Positions 1 through 10,123 of a DNA stretch of 64,000 nucleotides are shown here, piece after piece. Within the stretch, counting starts at the first letter, position 1, and every line of letters starts with the position of its first letter. Both the position numbers and the translations under genes were made by a program. The DNA is from an uncultured Bacteroidaceae bacterium (GTDB lineage Bacteria; Bacteroidota; Bacteroidia; Bacteroidales; Bacteroidaceae), in assembly GCA_905235525.1 (NCBI GenBank), contig CAJOLW010000021.1, positions 1 through 64,000 of the forward strand. The letters are read 5' to 3'. A model generated the notes under the pieces. The model was not told the DNA's origin. It did not search any database and saw only the letters and a program-made list of their open reading frames with translations.

Positions 1-117
1 GAGATCAAGATGCAAGGTGTGATTGCTACAAGCCCCGGCTACGGCGGCGGTGGCGGCGGTGGCGGCGATGCCCCCAAAATCCCCGACTTCGGCGAAGAGA
101 AACTGCTCGAATGGTAG
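1..117 (+). CDS. C-terminal end of an unidentified protein (5' truncated by window)
   Basis: An open frame runs from the first base to a TAG at 115-117. The 38 visible residues include a run of eight glycines followed by an acidic, proline-containing tail ending in EKLLEW. The glycine run looks like a flexible linker before a short C-terminal tail. I do not recognise the family. It converges on carB, with a shared hairpin between them. Confidence 0.6.
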   Translation, partial: EIKMQGVIATSPGYGGGGGGGGDAPKIPDFGEEKLLEW

Positions 118-152
118 AAGAATCTCCCGGGGTTCTAAACCACAGCACACGG

Positions 153-183
153 AAAGAGGCTCAGGATGACCCTGAGCCTCTTT
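153..183. terminator. Bidirectional hairpin terminator between the 5' partial gene and carB
   Basis: Perfect 13-bp inverted repeat (arms 153-165 and 171-183) with a 5-nt loop. It is rich in GC in the middle and has AAA/TTT at its base, followed by TTTTG on the plus strand. It sits between convergent genes, so it can stop transcripts from both sides. Confidence 0.85.
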
Positions 184-216
184 TGTTGTCTCACACTGAA
201 AACACGGAAAACTTCA

Positions 217-3200
217 TCAGAACTCGCTCCATGCCTTGATTTCGATGTCGTCGAGACTCTTCGTGCAGAAGGCGTCGATGAATGCGGAGGCAAGACGGGA
301 GTTGGTGATGAGCGGGATGTTGAGGTCAATGGCGGCACGACGAATCTTGTAGCCGTTGGTGAGTTCGCCGACGGACAGGTTCTTGGGCACGTTCACCACC
401 ATGTCGATGTCGTGGCTGTGCAGGAGGTCGAGCGCCTGTGGCTGCTGTCCTTCCTCGCTGGGCCAATGCACGAGGGTGTTGGCAATGCCGTTTTCAGTCA
501 GATAGCGTGATGTACCGCCTGTGGCATAGAGTTGATAGCCATGCTCAATGAGTTGCTGGGCTGCACGGAGCATGTCGGCTTTCTGCTTGCCGGGACCTGT
601 AGAAAGGAGGATGCCTTTCTTCGGAATGCGATGCCCCACGGAGAGCATGGCGCAGAGTAGGGCAGAAGAGGTGTCGTCACCAATGCAACCCACCTCGCCT
701 GTTGATGCCATATCGACACCGAGCACAGGGTCTGCTTTCTGCAAGCGGTTGAACGAGAACTGCGATGCCTTGATGCCGACGTAGTCAAGATCGAAGAGGT
801 TCTTCTCCGGACGCTCGAAGGGAAGTCCCAGCATGATTTTTGTTGCCAACTCGATGAGGTTGAGTTTGAGCACCTTCGATACGAATGGGAACGAGCGTGA
901 TGCGCGGAGGTTACACTCGATGACACGCAGGTGGTTCTGCTCGGCGAGGAACTGGATGTTGAAGGGTCCTGAGATGTTCAGTTCCTTGGCAATCTTCTTG
1001 GATACCTTCTTGATTTGGCGAACGGTCTCCACGTATATCTTCTGTGGTGGGAACTGGATGGTGGCATCGCCAGAATGGACACCGGCGAACTCGATGTGCT
1101 CGCTGATGGCGTAGGCGATGATCTCTCCGTCCTTGGCAACGGCATCCATCTCAATCTCCTTGTTGTGCTCGTGGAACTTGCTCACCACCACGGGGTGCTT
1201 CTTGCTGATGTTGGCAGCCAGTTGAAGGAAACGTTCCAATTCATCCTGGTTGGAGCAGACATTCATGGCTGCGCCGCTGAGTACATACGAAGGACGTACC
1301 AAGACTGGGAATCCGACCTTCTCAATGAACTGGTTGATGTCGTCCATCGAGGTGAGGGCTGCCCATGCAGGCTGATCCACTCCGATGCGGTCACACATGG
1401 CAGAGAACTTGTCGCGGTCCTCAGCGTTGTCGATGCTCTTGGCGGAGGTGCCGAGGATGGGCACACGCTCGCTGTCAAGACGCATGGCGAGGTTGTTGGG
1501 GATTTGTCCACCTGTGGAAACGATGACTCCGTGTGGGTTCTCCAGTTCGATGATGTCCATCACACGTTCGAAGGTGAGTTCATCGAAGTAGAGACGGTCG
1601 CACATGTCGTAGTCAGTAGATACCGTTTCGGGATTGTAGTTGATCATCACGGAACGGTAGCCATTCTTTCTGATAGTGTTAAGTGCCTGAACACCACACC
1701 AGTCAAACTCGACACTTGAACCGATGCGATAAGCGCCAGAACCCAACACGATGATGCTACGGCGGTCGTTCTCGTAGGTGATGTCGTGGGCTGCTGTTCC
1801 CTGTGCAGCGACGGTGTCACTGCAAACAGAACCGCTGCCTTGGTAAGTAAGGTAGAGGTAGTTCGTCTGTGCGGGGTACTCGGCAGCGAGGGTGTCGATT
1901 TGCTTGACAACAGGAAGAATGCCCATTTGCTTGCGTAGTTCACGCACCAGTTTCGTGGCGATCTCAGGGTCAATCATTGCTTCGAGACCGACGGCGCGGG
2001 AGATTTGGAAATCAGTAAATCCCTGCACCTTGGCACGACGCATAAGTTCGGTGTCCACGTTCTGAATAGCCCCTTTCTTTTGCAATTCAACATAGGTGTT
2101 GAGAATGTTCTGCAATTTATAAAGGAACCATTTGTCAATCTTCGTGAGGTCATGGATTTGCTCAATGGTGTAGCCGAGATGAAGGGCTTTCTCCACCACG
2201 AGCACTCGCTTGTCGGTAGGTGCTTTGAGTGCGGCATCCACATCGTCAATGGACAGTTCGTGGTTGCCGACGAAGCCGTGCAGACCCTGCCCAATCATAC
2301 GAAGACCTTTCTGGATGGCTTCTTCGAAAGTACGTCCAATTGCCATCACTTCACCTACCGACTTCATGGAAGAGCCTAACTCGCGGTCAACGCCACGGAA
2401 CTTGCCGAGATCCCAACGAGGAATCTTGCACACCACATAGTCGAGGGCTGGTTCGAAGAAAGCGGAAGTGGTCTTGGTGACGGAGTTCTTCAGGTCGAAG
2501 AGTCCGTAGCCGAGTCCGAGTTTGGCTGCCACAAAAGCGAGAGGATAGCCTGTGGCTTTCGATGCCAAAGCCGAAGAACGCGAGAGACGGGCATTCACCT
2601 CAATCACACGGTAATCCTCGCTTTCGGGGTCAAAAGCATACTGCACGTTGCACTCGCCGACGATGCCGATGTGGCGGATAATCTTGATGGCGAGGGCACG
2701 GAGTTTATGGTATTCGCTGTTGGTGAGGGTCTGTGATGGAGCGATGACGATGCTCTCACCTGTGTGGATGCCGAGCGGGTCGAAATTCTCCATATTGCAG
2801 ACGGTGATGCAGTTGTCATATCGGTCACGCACCACTTCATACTCAATCTCTTTCCAACCCTTCAGCGACTTCTCCACCAGCACTTGGGGAGAGAACGAGA
2901 AGGCTTTCTCTGCCAACTTGTTCAGTTCCTCCTCATTGTCGCAGAAGCCAGAGCCGAGACCGCCCAATGCGTAGGCTGCACGGATGATGACAGGATAGCC
3001 GAGGTCAGAAGCGGCTTGGCGAGCCTCTTCGATGGTTTCGCAAGCGTGGCTTTTGATGGTCTTCACCTCAATCTCATCCAGTTTCTTCACGAAGAGTTCA
3101 CGGTCTTCAGTATCGATAATTGCCTGAACGGGAGTGCCGAGCACTTTCACATTGTATCTCTCAAGGATGTGCTGCTGATAAAGTTCCACACCACAGTTGA

Positions 3201-3483
3201 GTGCCGTTTGTCCACCGAATGCCAAGAGGATGCCTTGCGGCTTCTCCTTCTGAATCACTTTCTCCACGAAGAAGGGGGTGACGGGCAGGAAGTAAATCTT
3301 GTCAGCCACACCTTCGGAGGTCTGCACCGTGGCAATATTGGGGTTGATGAGCACAGTCTCGATGCCCTCTTCCTTCAGGGCTTTCAGTGCTTGGCTACCA
3401 GAGTAGTCGAACTCGCCAGCCTCACCAATCTTTAAGGCTCCAGAGCCTAAGAGAAGAACTTTTTGAATGCTTTTATCTATCAT
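217..3483 (-). CDS. carB: Carbamoyl-phosphate synthase large subunit
   Basis: Makes carbamoyl phosphate from bicarbonate, 2 ATP and ammonia passed from CarA; feeds pyrimidine and arginine synthesis in the cytoplasm. The 1088 residues show the duplicated architecture of the family: first ATP-grasp half beginning KVLLLGSGALKIGEAGEFDY, a second half with IVLGSGAYRIGSSVEFDWCG near residue 580, and a C-terminal MGS-like regulatory domain (ATGGTSRYL motif) at about 960-1080. Length is normal (about 1070). It starts 12 nt after the carA stop, so it is the last gene of glmS-carA-carB. The call is secure. Confidence 0.97.
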   Translation of the reverse strand: MIDKSIQKVLLLGSGALKIGEAGEFDYSGSQALKALKEEGIETVLINPNIATVQTSEGVADKIYFLPVTPFFVEKVIQKEKPQGILLAFGGQTALNCGVELYQQHILERYNVKVLGTPVQAIIDTEDRELFVKKLDEIEVKTIKSHACETIEEARQAASDLGYPVIIRAAYALGGLGSGFCDNEEELNKLAEKAFSFSPQVLVEKSLKGWKEIEYEVVRDRYDNCITVCNMENFDPLGIHTGESIVIAPSQTLTNSEYHKLRALAIKIIRHIGIVGECNVQYAFDPESEDYRVIEVNARLSRSSALASKATGYPLAFVAAKLGLGYGLFDLKNSVTKTTSAFFEPALDYVVCKIPRWDLGKFRGVDRELGSSMKSVGEVMAIGRTFEEAIQKGLRMIGQGLHGFVGNHELSIDDVDAALKAPTDKRVLVVEKALHLGYTIEQIHDLTKIDKWFLYKLQNILNTYVELQKKGAIQNVDTELMRRAKVQGFTDFQISRAVGLEAMIDPEIATKLVRELRKQMGILPVVKQIDTLAAEYPAQTNYLYLTYQGSGSVCSDTVAAQGTAAHDITYENDRRSIIVLGSGAYRIGSSVEFDWCGVQALNTIRKNGYRSVMINYNPETVSTDYDMCDRLYFDELTFERVMDIIELENPHGVIVSTGGQIPNNLAMRLDSERVPILGTSAKSIDNAEDRDKFSAMCDRIGVDQPAWAALTSMDDINQFIEKVGFPVLVRPSYVLSGAAMNVCSNQDELERFLQLAANISKKHPVVVSKFHEHNKEIEMDAVAKDGEIIAYAISEHIEFAGVHSGDATIQFPPQKIYVETVRQIKKVSKKIAKELNISGPFNIQFLAEQNHLRVIECNLRASRSFPFVSKVLKLNLIELATKIMLGLPFERPEKNLFDLDYVGIKASQFSFNRLQKADPVLGVDMASTGEVGCIGDDTSSALLCAMLSVGHRIPKKGILLSTGPGKQKADMLRAAQQLIEHGYQLYATGGTSRYLTENGIANTLVHWPSEEGQQPQALDLLHSHDIDMVVNVPKNLSVGELTNGYKIRRAAIDLNIPLITNSRLASAFIDAFCTKSLDDIEIKAWSEF

Positions 3484-3495
3484 CGTCTTGAAGTC

Positions 3496-4584
3496 TTAAA
3501 GGAGTTTGACAAAATCGTCGAAAAGGAATTCCGTATCAACAGGACCACTGGCGGCTTCGGGATGGAATTGAGCCGAGAACCAAGGGAATTGCTTGTGGCG
3601 GATACCCTCGTTAGAGCCGTCGTTCATGTTGATGAAGAGGGGTTCCCAATCAGATGGAAGGGTAGTGCCGTCCACGGCATAACCATGATTCTGCGAAGTG
3701 ATGAAACAACGGTTGGTTCCCACTTGCTGCACGGGTTGGTTGTGAGAACGATGTCCGTATTTCAGTTTGTAGATGGTGGCACCTGCAGCCTTTGCCAGCA
3801 GTTGGTTACCCATGCAGATACCCATGCAGGGACGTACATTGCCTTTTTCCTTTTCTGTGTTGAGGAATTTTTTGATATTCTTCACAGTATCTACTGCGGT
3901 GTCGGGGTCACCTGGACCATTGGCAAGAAAAAGGCCGTCAAAATCGAGTGCGTTGAAATCGTAGTTCCATGGAACTCGAATGACTTCAACGCCACGTTTG
4001 AGGAGGCATCGGATGATGTTGTTTTTTACACCACAATCGACGAGAACAACTTTCTTGCCCTTTCCTTCGCCATAACGAATCACTTCCTTGCAGGAGACCT
4101 TGGCAATGTAGTTCACTCCTTCGTATTGTGCTGAAGGAATATTGTTGGGTTCGTCATCGAAGAGAATCTTTCCCATCATGACACCATGTTCTCGCAACAC
4201 TTTGGTGAGTTGGCGAGTATCGATGCCTGTGATGCCTGGCACTTTTTCACGTTTCAGCCAATCGGCAAGGCTTTCTTCGGCGTTCCAATGCGAATAGTCG
4301 GTGCTATAGTCGCTTACAATGATGGCTTCGGCATGAATCTTTTCACTTTCCATGAAGGTGGCGATGCCATTCTCTTCAATGCTGAATGGGGGTACACCAT
4401 AGTTACCGACCAAAGGGTAGGTGAGTACCATCATCTGACCAGCATAAGAGGGATCGGTCAAACTTTCCGGATAGCCCATCATGGCTGTGTTGAAGACCAC
4501 CTCGCCTGCCACAGGTTTTTCGTAGCCGAATGATTTCCCGTGGAAAGCAGTGCCGTCTTCTAATAGAAGTGTTACGTTTCTCAT
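3496..4584 (-). CDS. carA: Carbamoyl-phosphate synthase small (glutaminase) subunit
   Basis: Hydrolyses glutamine and channels ammonia to CarB. The 362-residue protein has the N-terminal CPSase small-chain domain and a class I glutamine amidotransferase domain from about residue 178. The nucleophile is Cys257 in GICMGNQ (usual family form GICLGHQ), and a catalytic HPEA motif lies near the C-terminus. The start begins with MRNVTLLLEDGT, typical of CarA. It lies 19 nt downstream of glmS and 12 nt upstream of carB on the same strand, which indicates one operon. Confidence 0.97.
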   Translation of the reverse strand: MRNVTLLLEDGTAFHGKSFGYEKPVAGEVVFNTAMMGYPESLTDPSYAGQMMVLTYPLVGNYGVPPFSIEENGIATFMESEKIHAEAIIVSDYSTDYSHWNAEESLADWLKREKVPGITGIDTRQLTKVLREHGVMMGKILFDDEPNNIPSAQYEGVNYIAKVSCKEVIRYGEGKGKKVVLVDCGVKNNIIRCLLKRGVEVIRVPWNYDFNALDFDGLFLANGPGDPDTAVDTVKNIKKFLNTEKEKGNVRPCMGICMGNQLLAKAAGATIYKLKYGHRSHNQPVQQVGTNRCFITSQNHGYAVDGTTLPSDWEPLFINMNDGSNEGIRHKQFPWFSAQFHPEAASGPVDTEFLFDDFVKLL

Positions 4585-4603
4585 TTTATGTGTTTGTTTT
4601 TTT

Positions 4604-6444
4604 TTATTCCACTGTGACTGATTTTGCCAAGTTGCGTGGTTGATCTACATCTTTCCCTTTTGCGATGGCAATATAATAAGCAAGCATTTGAAGAGGAATG
4701 GAAGCCAAGAGTGGTTCAAGGCATTCTTCTGTGTGCGGCAACTCAATGACTGCATCTGCCATCTTGCGGATGATTTCGTCACCCTCGCTCACAATGGCAA
4801 TGACACGTGGCGTGCTTTGAGTTCTTGAATGTTGCTGACCACTTTTTCGTAAAGCACGTTCTTGGTGGCAACGACAACGACAGGCATCTCGTCATCGATG
4901 AGTGCAATAGGACCATGCTTCATCTCGGCGGCAGGATAGCCTTCAGCGTGGATGTAGGAGATTTCCTTCAGTTTTAGTGCACCTTCCAATGCCACAGGGT
5001 AGTTGTAGCCACGACCGAGGTAGAGGAAGTTGTGTGCGTATGTAAAGATGCGGCTAATGTCTTTGATGGCATCACCTTGTTTGAGCAGTTGCTCCATCTT
5101 TTCAGGAATGGCATTCAAGGCGGTCAATACTTTCGAATAGCGCATGTTGTCTATCGTGCCCCGTTCTTTGCCTAATGCCAGCGCCAACATGGTGAGCACG
5201 GTCACTTGACCCGTGAACGCCTTGGTGGATGCCACACCGATTTCAGGACCCACGTGAATGTATGAGCCTGTGTTGGTGGCACGTGGAATGCTGGAACCGA
5301 TAGCATTACAGATACCATAGATGAATGCACCTTTCGATTTAGCCAGTTCAATAGCCGCCAAGGTGTCTGCTGTCTCGCCCGACTGACTGATGGCAATCAC
5401 TACGTCTTGCTCGTTGATGACAGGCTTGCTATACCTGAATTCACTGGCATATTCCACTTCCACAGGAATCTGACAGAAGTCTTCGATGAGTTGCTTGCCA
5501 ATCAATCCGGCATGCCATGAAGTACCACATGCCACAATGATGATGCGTCGAGGGTTGAGAAGATGTTTGCGGTTGTCGATGATGGCTGAAAGAACCACAT
5601 TGTTGGCTTCCACATTTACACGTCCTCTCATGCAGTCTTTCAGACAATCGGGCTGTTCAAAGATTTCCTTCAGCATGAAGTGCGGGAAACCACCTTTCTC
5701 TATCTGTGCCAGATTCAGGCCCACCTTTGTCACCTCATGTTCCATCTTCTCGTTATTGAAATCGACCACTTCCACATCTTTTCCACGACGAATCACAGCA
5801 ATGTCTTTGTCGTCCAGATAGATGACCTTGTCTGTATATTCAATGATAGGACTGGCGTCAGAACCGAGGAAGAACTCTTCTTCGCCAATGCCCACAACCA
5901 AGGGACTGCTCTTGCGAGCGGCAATGATTTGATCTGGATTGTCCTTGTCGAGGATGGCAATGGCGTATGCACCGATGACAGAACGCAGAGCAAGGCGTAC
6001 GGCTGTAAGCAAATCTACATTCTTTTTCGTGCGTACATATTCTATTAGTTGTACCAACACTTCGGTGTCGGTATTGCTTTTGAATTCTATGCCATTCTCT
6101 TGAAGTTGCTTCTTCAGAACAGCATAGTTTTCAATGATGCCATTGTGAATGATGGCAAGATTGCCTGTAAAAGAAATGTGTGGGTGTGCATTGGTGGAAT
6201 TGGGCTCACCATGAGTTGCCCAACGTGTATGGGCAATGCCAACGGTTCCGCTGATGTCTTTGTCGGAGGCATAGGCTTCCAAATCAGCCACCTTTCCTTT
6301 CGTTTTGTAAATTCTTAAATCTCCATTCTCTGTCAGAAGAGCCACTCCTGCACTGTCGTAACCTCTGTATTCTAATCGCTTAAGTCCCTTGATCAAAACG
6401 GAGTAGGCGTTACGTTTGCCTAAATATCCAACAATTCCACACAT
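4604..6444 (-). pseudogene. glmS: Glutamine-fructose-6-phosphate aminotransferase, broken by a one-base frameshift
   Basis: GlmS converts fructose-6-phosphate and glutamine to glucosamine-6-phosphate, the first step of UDP-GlcNAc synthesis. The N-terminal Cys2 (MCGIVGYLG) is the glutaminase nucleophile; two SIS domains follow. The frame from 6444 runs into an early TGA at 4789-4791 after KARHVSLPL, while the true C-terminus ([15 protein letters not shown] to [13 protein letters not shown]) is in the next frame, 4792 to 4604. Restoring one base near 4801-4812 gives 613 residues, the normal family length. No slippery heptamer is visible. GlmS is normally essential, so a sequence error is more likely than a dead gene. 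Confidence 0.9.
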
Positions 6445-6466
6445 AATACCATCTCATTTGTTTGTG

Positions 6467-6474
6467 CAAAGGTA
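6467..6474 (-). promoter_or_regulatory. -7 element of glmS-carA-carB promoter
   Basis: TACCTTTG on the minus strand, 22 nt before the glmS start, matches the Bacteroidetes -7 consensus TAnnTTTG. I find no good -33 TTTG at the expected distance. Confidence 0.6.
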
Positions 6475-6627
6475 CGGAATAAATCTCTTTTTATTATCTT
6501 TCTTGTTGGATTTTTTTATATTTGATAGTAAAAATGATTTTTGTATGACGAAATGTCACGAAAGGGAGTGCTTTTGTGTACACTTCTATAAAGAGTAAGG
6601 TTTAGGTTGTAGATGCATCAACAAAAA

Positions 6628-6659
6628 ACCACCGTATGTGGATTTATACATACGGTGGT
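6628..6659 (-). terminator. Terminator of the first CotH gene
   Basis: Perfect 12-bp stem (6628-6639 with 6648-6659) and an 8-nt loop, followed on the minus strand by TTTTTTG. It lies about 70 nt past the stop of the gene ending at 6730. Confidence 0.88.
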
Positions 6660-6729
6660 GTAATGCTTCGGAGGAAAGGAGTATAAAACAATCCGTTTGC
6701 CTCTTACTTGATTGTACTTTAATTGCTTT

Positions 6730-9700
6730 TTATCTGATGATGAACTTACAACTGTTCTCGCTGCCGTTTGCTCCTTTCACGTGAGCAATGTAAACACCTG
6801 CTGGGAGGTCGCTGATGGATACTGTAGCGTTACCTTCGTTGAGATTGACTGTCTGACGCTTTTGCTGCAGACCAGCAATAGAGTAGATGTCAAGTTGTGC
6901 AGTTGATGCTTCTCCCTGGATGATGAGTTGTGTACCAACGAAACGGATGCTGACGGGGTCGTTCTTTGCCAAGATGGTTTCGATTGCATTTGGATCTTCA
7001 ACAGCCACACCTTTGTCCATCCCGATAAATTCGTCGTAGGAGTGGAGGGCATTGTTTTGACCAATTGTTGGACGGTTCATGATATAGAAACTATTGCCAC
7101 CATCAGGATAGCGTCCTACGGTCTGGTCACCTTTGTGTACTTTATATACGAGATGATCTGCAAAGTACTTGAAAGATGGATGCTTTTCGAAATACTCCTG
7201 GTTGTTGTCAATGAACTCGTCGGACCATGTGATGATGACCTCTTGATCTACACCCTCATCATTGCTAAGTTTGAAGGTTGTGTGGAGATTTGAGAAGTAG
7301 ATGCCTTCACGTATCATACCGAGTGGGGTATTGGTGTAGATGAGATCCTGCGAATCAAGTTTGTCAGCCCAAATGATGAGTTTGCCGCCAGGCTTGATGA
7401 AAGTTTGAATTTCAGGGTTACCTGCAGGAATCTGGTACTTCTTAGGTTTGTCAGGATTGTCGCTCACATAGAGCCCTGCCACATTGAGGGTCATGTCGGT
7501 TGGGTTGTACAATTCAATCCAGTCGTTCTTCTTGTAATACTCATTCACATAAATGGTGTTGCCGGCACTCACTTCGTTGATGCGGATAGGTGCATAAGGA
7601 GTCTCCTCGCGATTAGCAATAATTTCTTCGTCCTCAATTGGCTCGAAGCATGCTGTGATAGTAGTGTGAGCATCATCCTTGGCAACGGTTCCCAGTTCGA
7701 GTCTGATAAAGCGTTTTGTACTGGTTGTTTCTCCTGATTCAATCTTCCATCCCTTGAAAGCATAGCCAGCAGGTGCTTCGGCTTTGAGCACTGCGGGTGC
7801 AAATACGGTGCCCTCAAGTTTACCAGTGGGAATCCTTACATCGTTGAGTGTCAGCACAGCCTTGTCAAGATCGCTTTGAATGGTGACATCATAACTATCT
7901 GTAAGTTTGAAGAAATCCTTCAATGCTTTGATACGAACGTTGCGTTTTGACTTGTTTGTGATGTCATCGAGCAATGCTTTCCCTGAGATATCGTTGCCTG
8001 CTAAATTGTGTTTGCCTTGTGCCGTCCATGGATTTTTACCGTCCAATGCCAATGCTGCCTCGCTGAAGTCTGCCATGCTATGGATGATTTCTGATGAGCG
8101 GTCGGCATCGAACACACTACCTGCCACAATACAATAGGTGTCGATGAATTGTTGCTTAAATTCGGGACGGGTGAGCAAATTGGAAAGGAGGTCTGTGAGG
8201 GACTTGTTGTCAAACCAGCCTCCCCAGCCGCCTCCCCAGCCGCCTCCCCAGCCGCCTCCCCAGCCGCCACCACTTTGGCTGCCTTTGTTGGCGTTGAAAC
8301 GGTTGAACAGGTCGGTACGTTTGAAGGCTTCATCAACATCAAAGAATATGAAATGGAATTTGCCATCGTTGCGATCGCGGAAACCCTTGGTGTTGTTACC
8401 GTTTGTAACCCAGTCTTCCGAACCTACATAACATTCAGTGGCGAAATAGTTGCACACCTCGTCAATATCGCAGAGGTCACAGATTTGTTGCCAGATATCA
8501 TCATCTGTAGGATTAGATGAGAGGTCGTTGCAGAGTGTGGTCCATTTCACAAATGCTTCATCGTCACCTGCCTTTTGGGTATAAGTTCCACCACCCGCAT
8601 ATTCAAACTGGTCAACTTCATCATTGTCGGTGCCGTAGTTGCTGTATGCGAAATTCTTGTTGTTGGTCTCGCGGAGATTGAACATGAACTGGTACTTACC
8701 ATTGATGAACACGTGGGCTGGCTGGTAGGCTTGACAATCGAGGTAAAATCCGCTGCTTGAGATAATTTCCTGGATAGCAGCATCAACGATACGGCAATCA
8801 CAGTCATTGCCACCATTGCGCACGATGATAGCCTTGTTTCTGATATAGGGCTTCTGACTGAAAATAGGGTAGGAGAAGAATTTGTCGCCATACAACTTCC
8901 CTGCTTTCAATTTGAAAGATGGAGCAGGGGGGAAGTGGCGGCTCCATCCACCGCTTACCTCAAAGTCAACCCCTTGATTAATAGCCACACAGTATTCTTC
9001 ATCTTCATTTGGCACAAGGTATTCGAAGTTGACAGGACGATCCCATCCACGGTTCTTATTACTTGTTCCGTCTGTACCGTGAACAAATTTATAGCCACCA
9101 GAGTCACTCGTACCGTTTTTGCCATCTACATAGCAACCTATCATGTCATCATAGAGATTGTCGGGATTGGTGACAATCGACACGATAGGGAGGTAATAGT
9201 TGCTGGCATTATATATATAAGTATGTGTAGCCACATCGCTGGGTAGATATCCCTCTTTGAAAAAACGGAAACGGTAAACGTAATTATTCTGATCACCGAT
9301 GTGGAACACACCGTCATCGCTGGTGAAACCGTTGTCAATATCGGGTGTTGTGCCATCCGTCGTATAACGGAGTGTGGTTCCTTCGGGAATGTTGACATGA
9401 ATGTCAAAATCTGTCTTGTAAACAGTTCCAGTGCAATCAACTTCAGGGAGTTCCAATTGTTCTTCGGCGAACATGCTACCCGTGTTCGACTTACCTTGAG
9501 TTGGGGTATATGTATAGCCCCATTCATCACCTCCGTCAGTTTTACGGGCATAACTGGTGCGTGCAATTGCTTCTGGGCACTCCTGTGTGATGAGCAGGTT
9601 ACCGTTTTTGTCGGATATATAAAGAATGTCTCCTTCTGGATCTATCTTGAAGTCAATCTGATTCTTACCCAATGTGTTGCTGTTATTGTTGTTGCCCCAA

Positions 9701-10026
9701 CCACCTTGATTGGTTGACGCTTCATAGTGGTCAAACCATAAGGTCTTGAATCCCTTTGCTGGCACTGATCCGTTCCCTGATGGGATGGCAAACTCTTTCA
9801 GATTGTTTTTATCGTGGCTGATATACAATCCATTCAGGCTGATGGCTGAGTTGGTTGGGTTGTACAATTCAATCCATCCACCATAGTTATATGATGGGTC
9901 GAGCATCATGTCGATGTTTCTCGCCATGATTTCATTCACTACTAGGTTTGATGCGGTACTTTGTGCTTTAACAACTTGGAAGCATGGCAACATGGCCAAT
10001 GCGACCAAAATCATATTTTTCTTCAT
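6730..10026 (-). CDS. Secreted CotH-kinase / lamin-tail-domain protein with T9SS sorting domain
   Basis: 1098 residues. A signal peptide (about 1-21, cut after VVKA) leads to a lamin-tail domain (INEIMARN-like start, about 25-150), a chitobiase/FN3-like domain (LRYTTDGTTPD, about 195-270), and a CotH kinase domain (about 275-640) carrying the conserved FFDVDEAF Asp-x-Asp motif. Next come a Gly/Trp repeat near 585-604, a second lamin-tail domain (VRINEVSAGN-like, about 800-935) and a C-terminal T9SS type A sorting domain ending KFIIR. CotH proteins of spore formers are protein kinases; whether this one is active is inference. A close paralogue lies at 15565-19143. It is probably exported and anchored at the cell surface. 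Confidence 0.88.
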   Translation of the reverse strand: MKKNMILVALAMLPCFQVVKAQSTASNLVVNEIMARNIDMMLDPSYNYGGWIELYNPTNSAISLNGLYISHDKNNLKEFAIPSGNGSVPAKGFKTLWFDHYEASTNQGGWGNNNNSNTLGKNQIDFKIDPEGDILYISDKNGNLLITQECPEAIARTSYARKTDGGDEWGYTYTPTQGKSNTGSMFAEEQLELPEVDCTGTVYKTDFDIHVNIPEGTTLRYTTDGTTPDIDNGFTSDDGVFHIGDQNNYVYRFRFFKEGYLPSDVATHTYIYNASNYYLPIVSIVTNPDNLYDDMIGCYVDGKNGTSDSGGYKFVHGTDGTSNKNRGWDRPVNFEYLVPNEDEEYCVAINQGVDFEVSGGWSRHFPPAPSFKLKAGKLYGDKFFSYPIFSQKPYIRNKAIIVRNGGNDCDCRIVDAAIQEIISSSGFYLDCQAYQPAHVFINGKYQFMFNLRETNNKNFAYSNYGTDNDEVDQFEYAGGGTYTQKAGDDEAFVKWTTLCNDLSSNPTDDDIWQQICDLCDIDEVCNYFATECYVGSEDWVTNGNNTKGFRDRNDGKFHFIFFDVDEAFKRTDLFNRFNANKGSQSGGGWGGGWGGGWGGGWGGWFDNKSLTDLLSNLLTRPEFKQQFIDTYCIVAGSVFDADRSSEIIHSMADFSEAALALDGKNPWTAQGKHNLAGNDISGKALLDDITNKSKRNVRIKALKDFFKLTDSYDVTIQSDLDKAVLTLNDVRIPTGKLEGTVFAPAVLKAEAPAGYAFKGWKIESGETTSTKRFIRLELGTVAKDDAHTTITACFEPIEDEEIIANREETPYAPIRINEVSAGNTIYVNEYYKKNDWIELYNPTDMTLNVAGLYVSDNPDKPKKYQIPAGNPEIQTFIKPGGKLIIWADKLDSQDLIYTNTPLGMIREGIYFSNLHTTFKLSNDEGVDQEVIITWSDEFIDNNQEYFEKHPSFKYFADHLVYKVHKGDQTVGRYPDGGNSFYIMNRPTIGQNNALHSYDEFIGMDKGVAVEDPNAIETILAKNDPVSIRFVGTQLIIQGEASTAQLDIYSIAGLQQKRQTVNLNEGNATVSISDLPAGVYIAHVKGANGSENSCKFIIR
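8216..8272. repeat. 12-nt minisatellite coding a Gly-Gly-Gly-Trp repeat
   Basis: Four to five near-identical copies of the 12-mer CAGCCGCCTCCC (plus-strand reading) inside the first CotH gene. They encode GGGW units on the minus strand. Twelve-nt units keep frame when copy number changes. The paralogous CotH gene lacks the repeat. Confidence 0.9.
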
Positions 10027-10115
10027 TTGATTTGATTAATAAAACTTTTACTTTGATATAAAATAAAGGAGAATGGTTTAGTTAGTTTTTTGTTATTTTA
10101 CCCTTTTTCAAGATG

Positions 10116-10123
10116 CAAAGTTA
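10116..10123 (-). promoter_or_regulatory. -7 element for the first CotH gene
   Basis: TAACTTTG on the minus strand matches TAnnTTTG; it implies a leader of about 85 nt. No clear -33 TTTG. Confidence 0.55.

Noticed and set aside
4789..4830. Programmed ribosomal frameshift in glmS
   Set aside because: No slippery heptamer or downstream structure is apparent, and glmS is not known to use frameshifting.
8149..8520. Proline/alanine-rich protein on the plus strand
   Set aside because: It is the antisense reading of the Gly-Trp minisatellite in the CotH gene; no promoter and no family resemblance.
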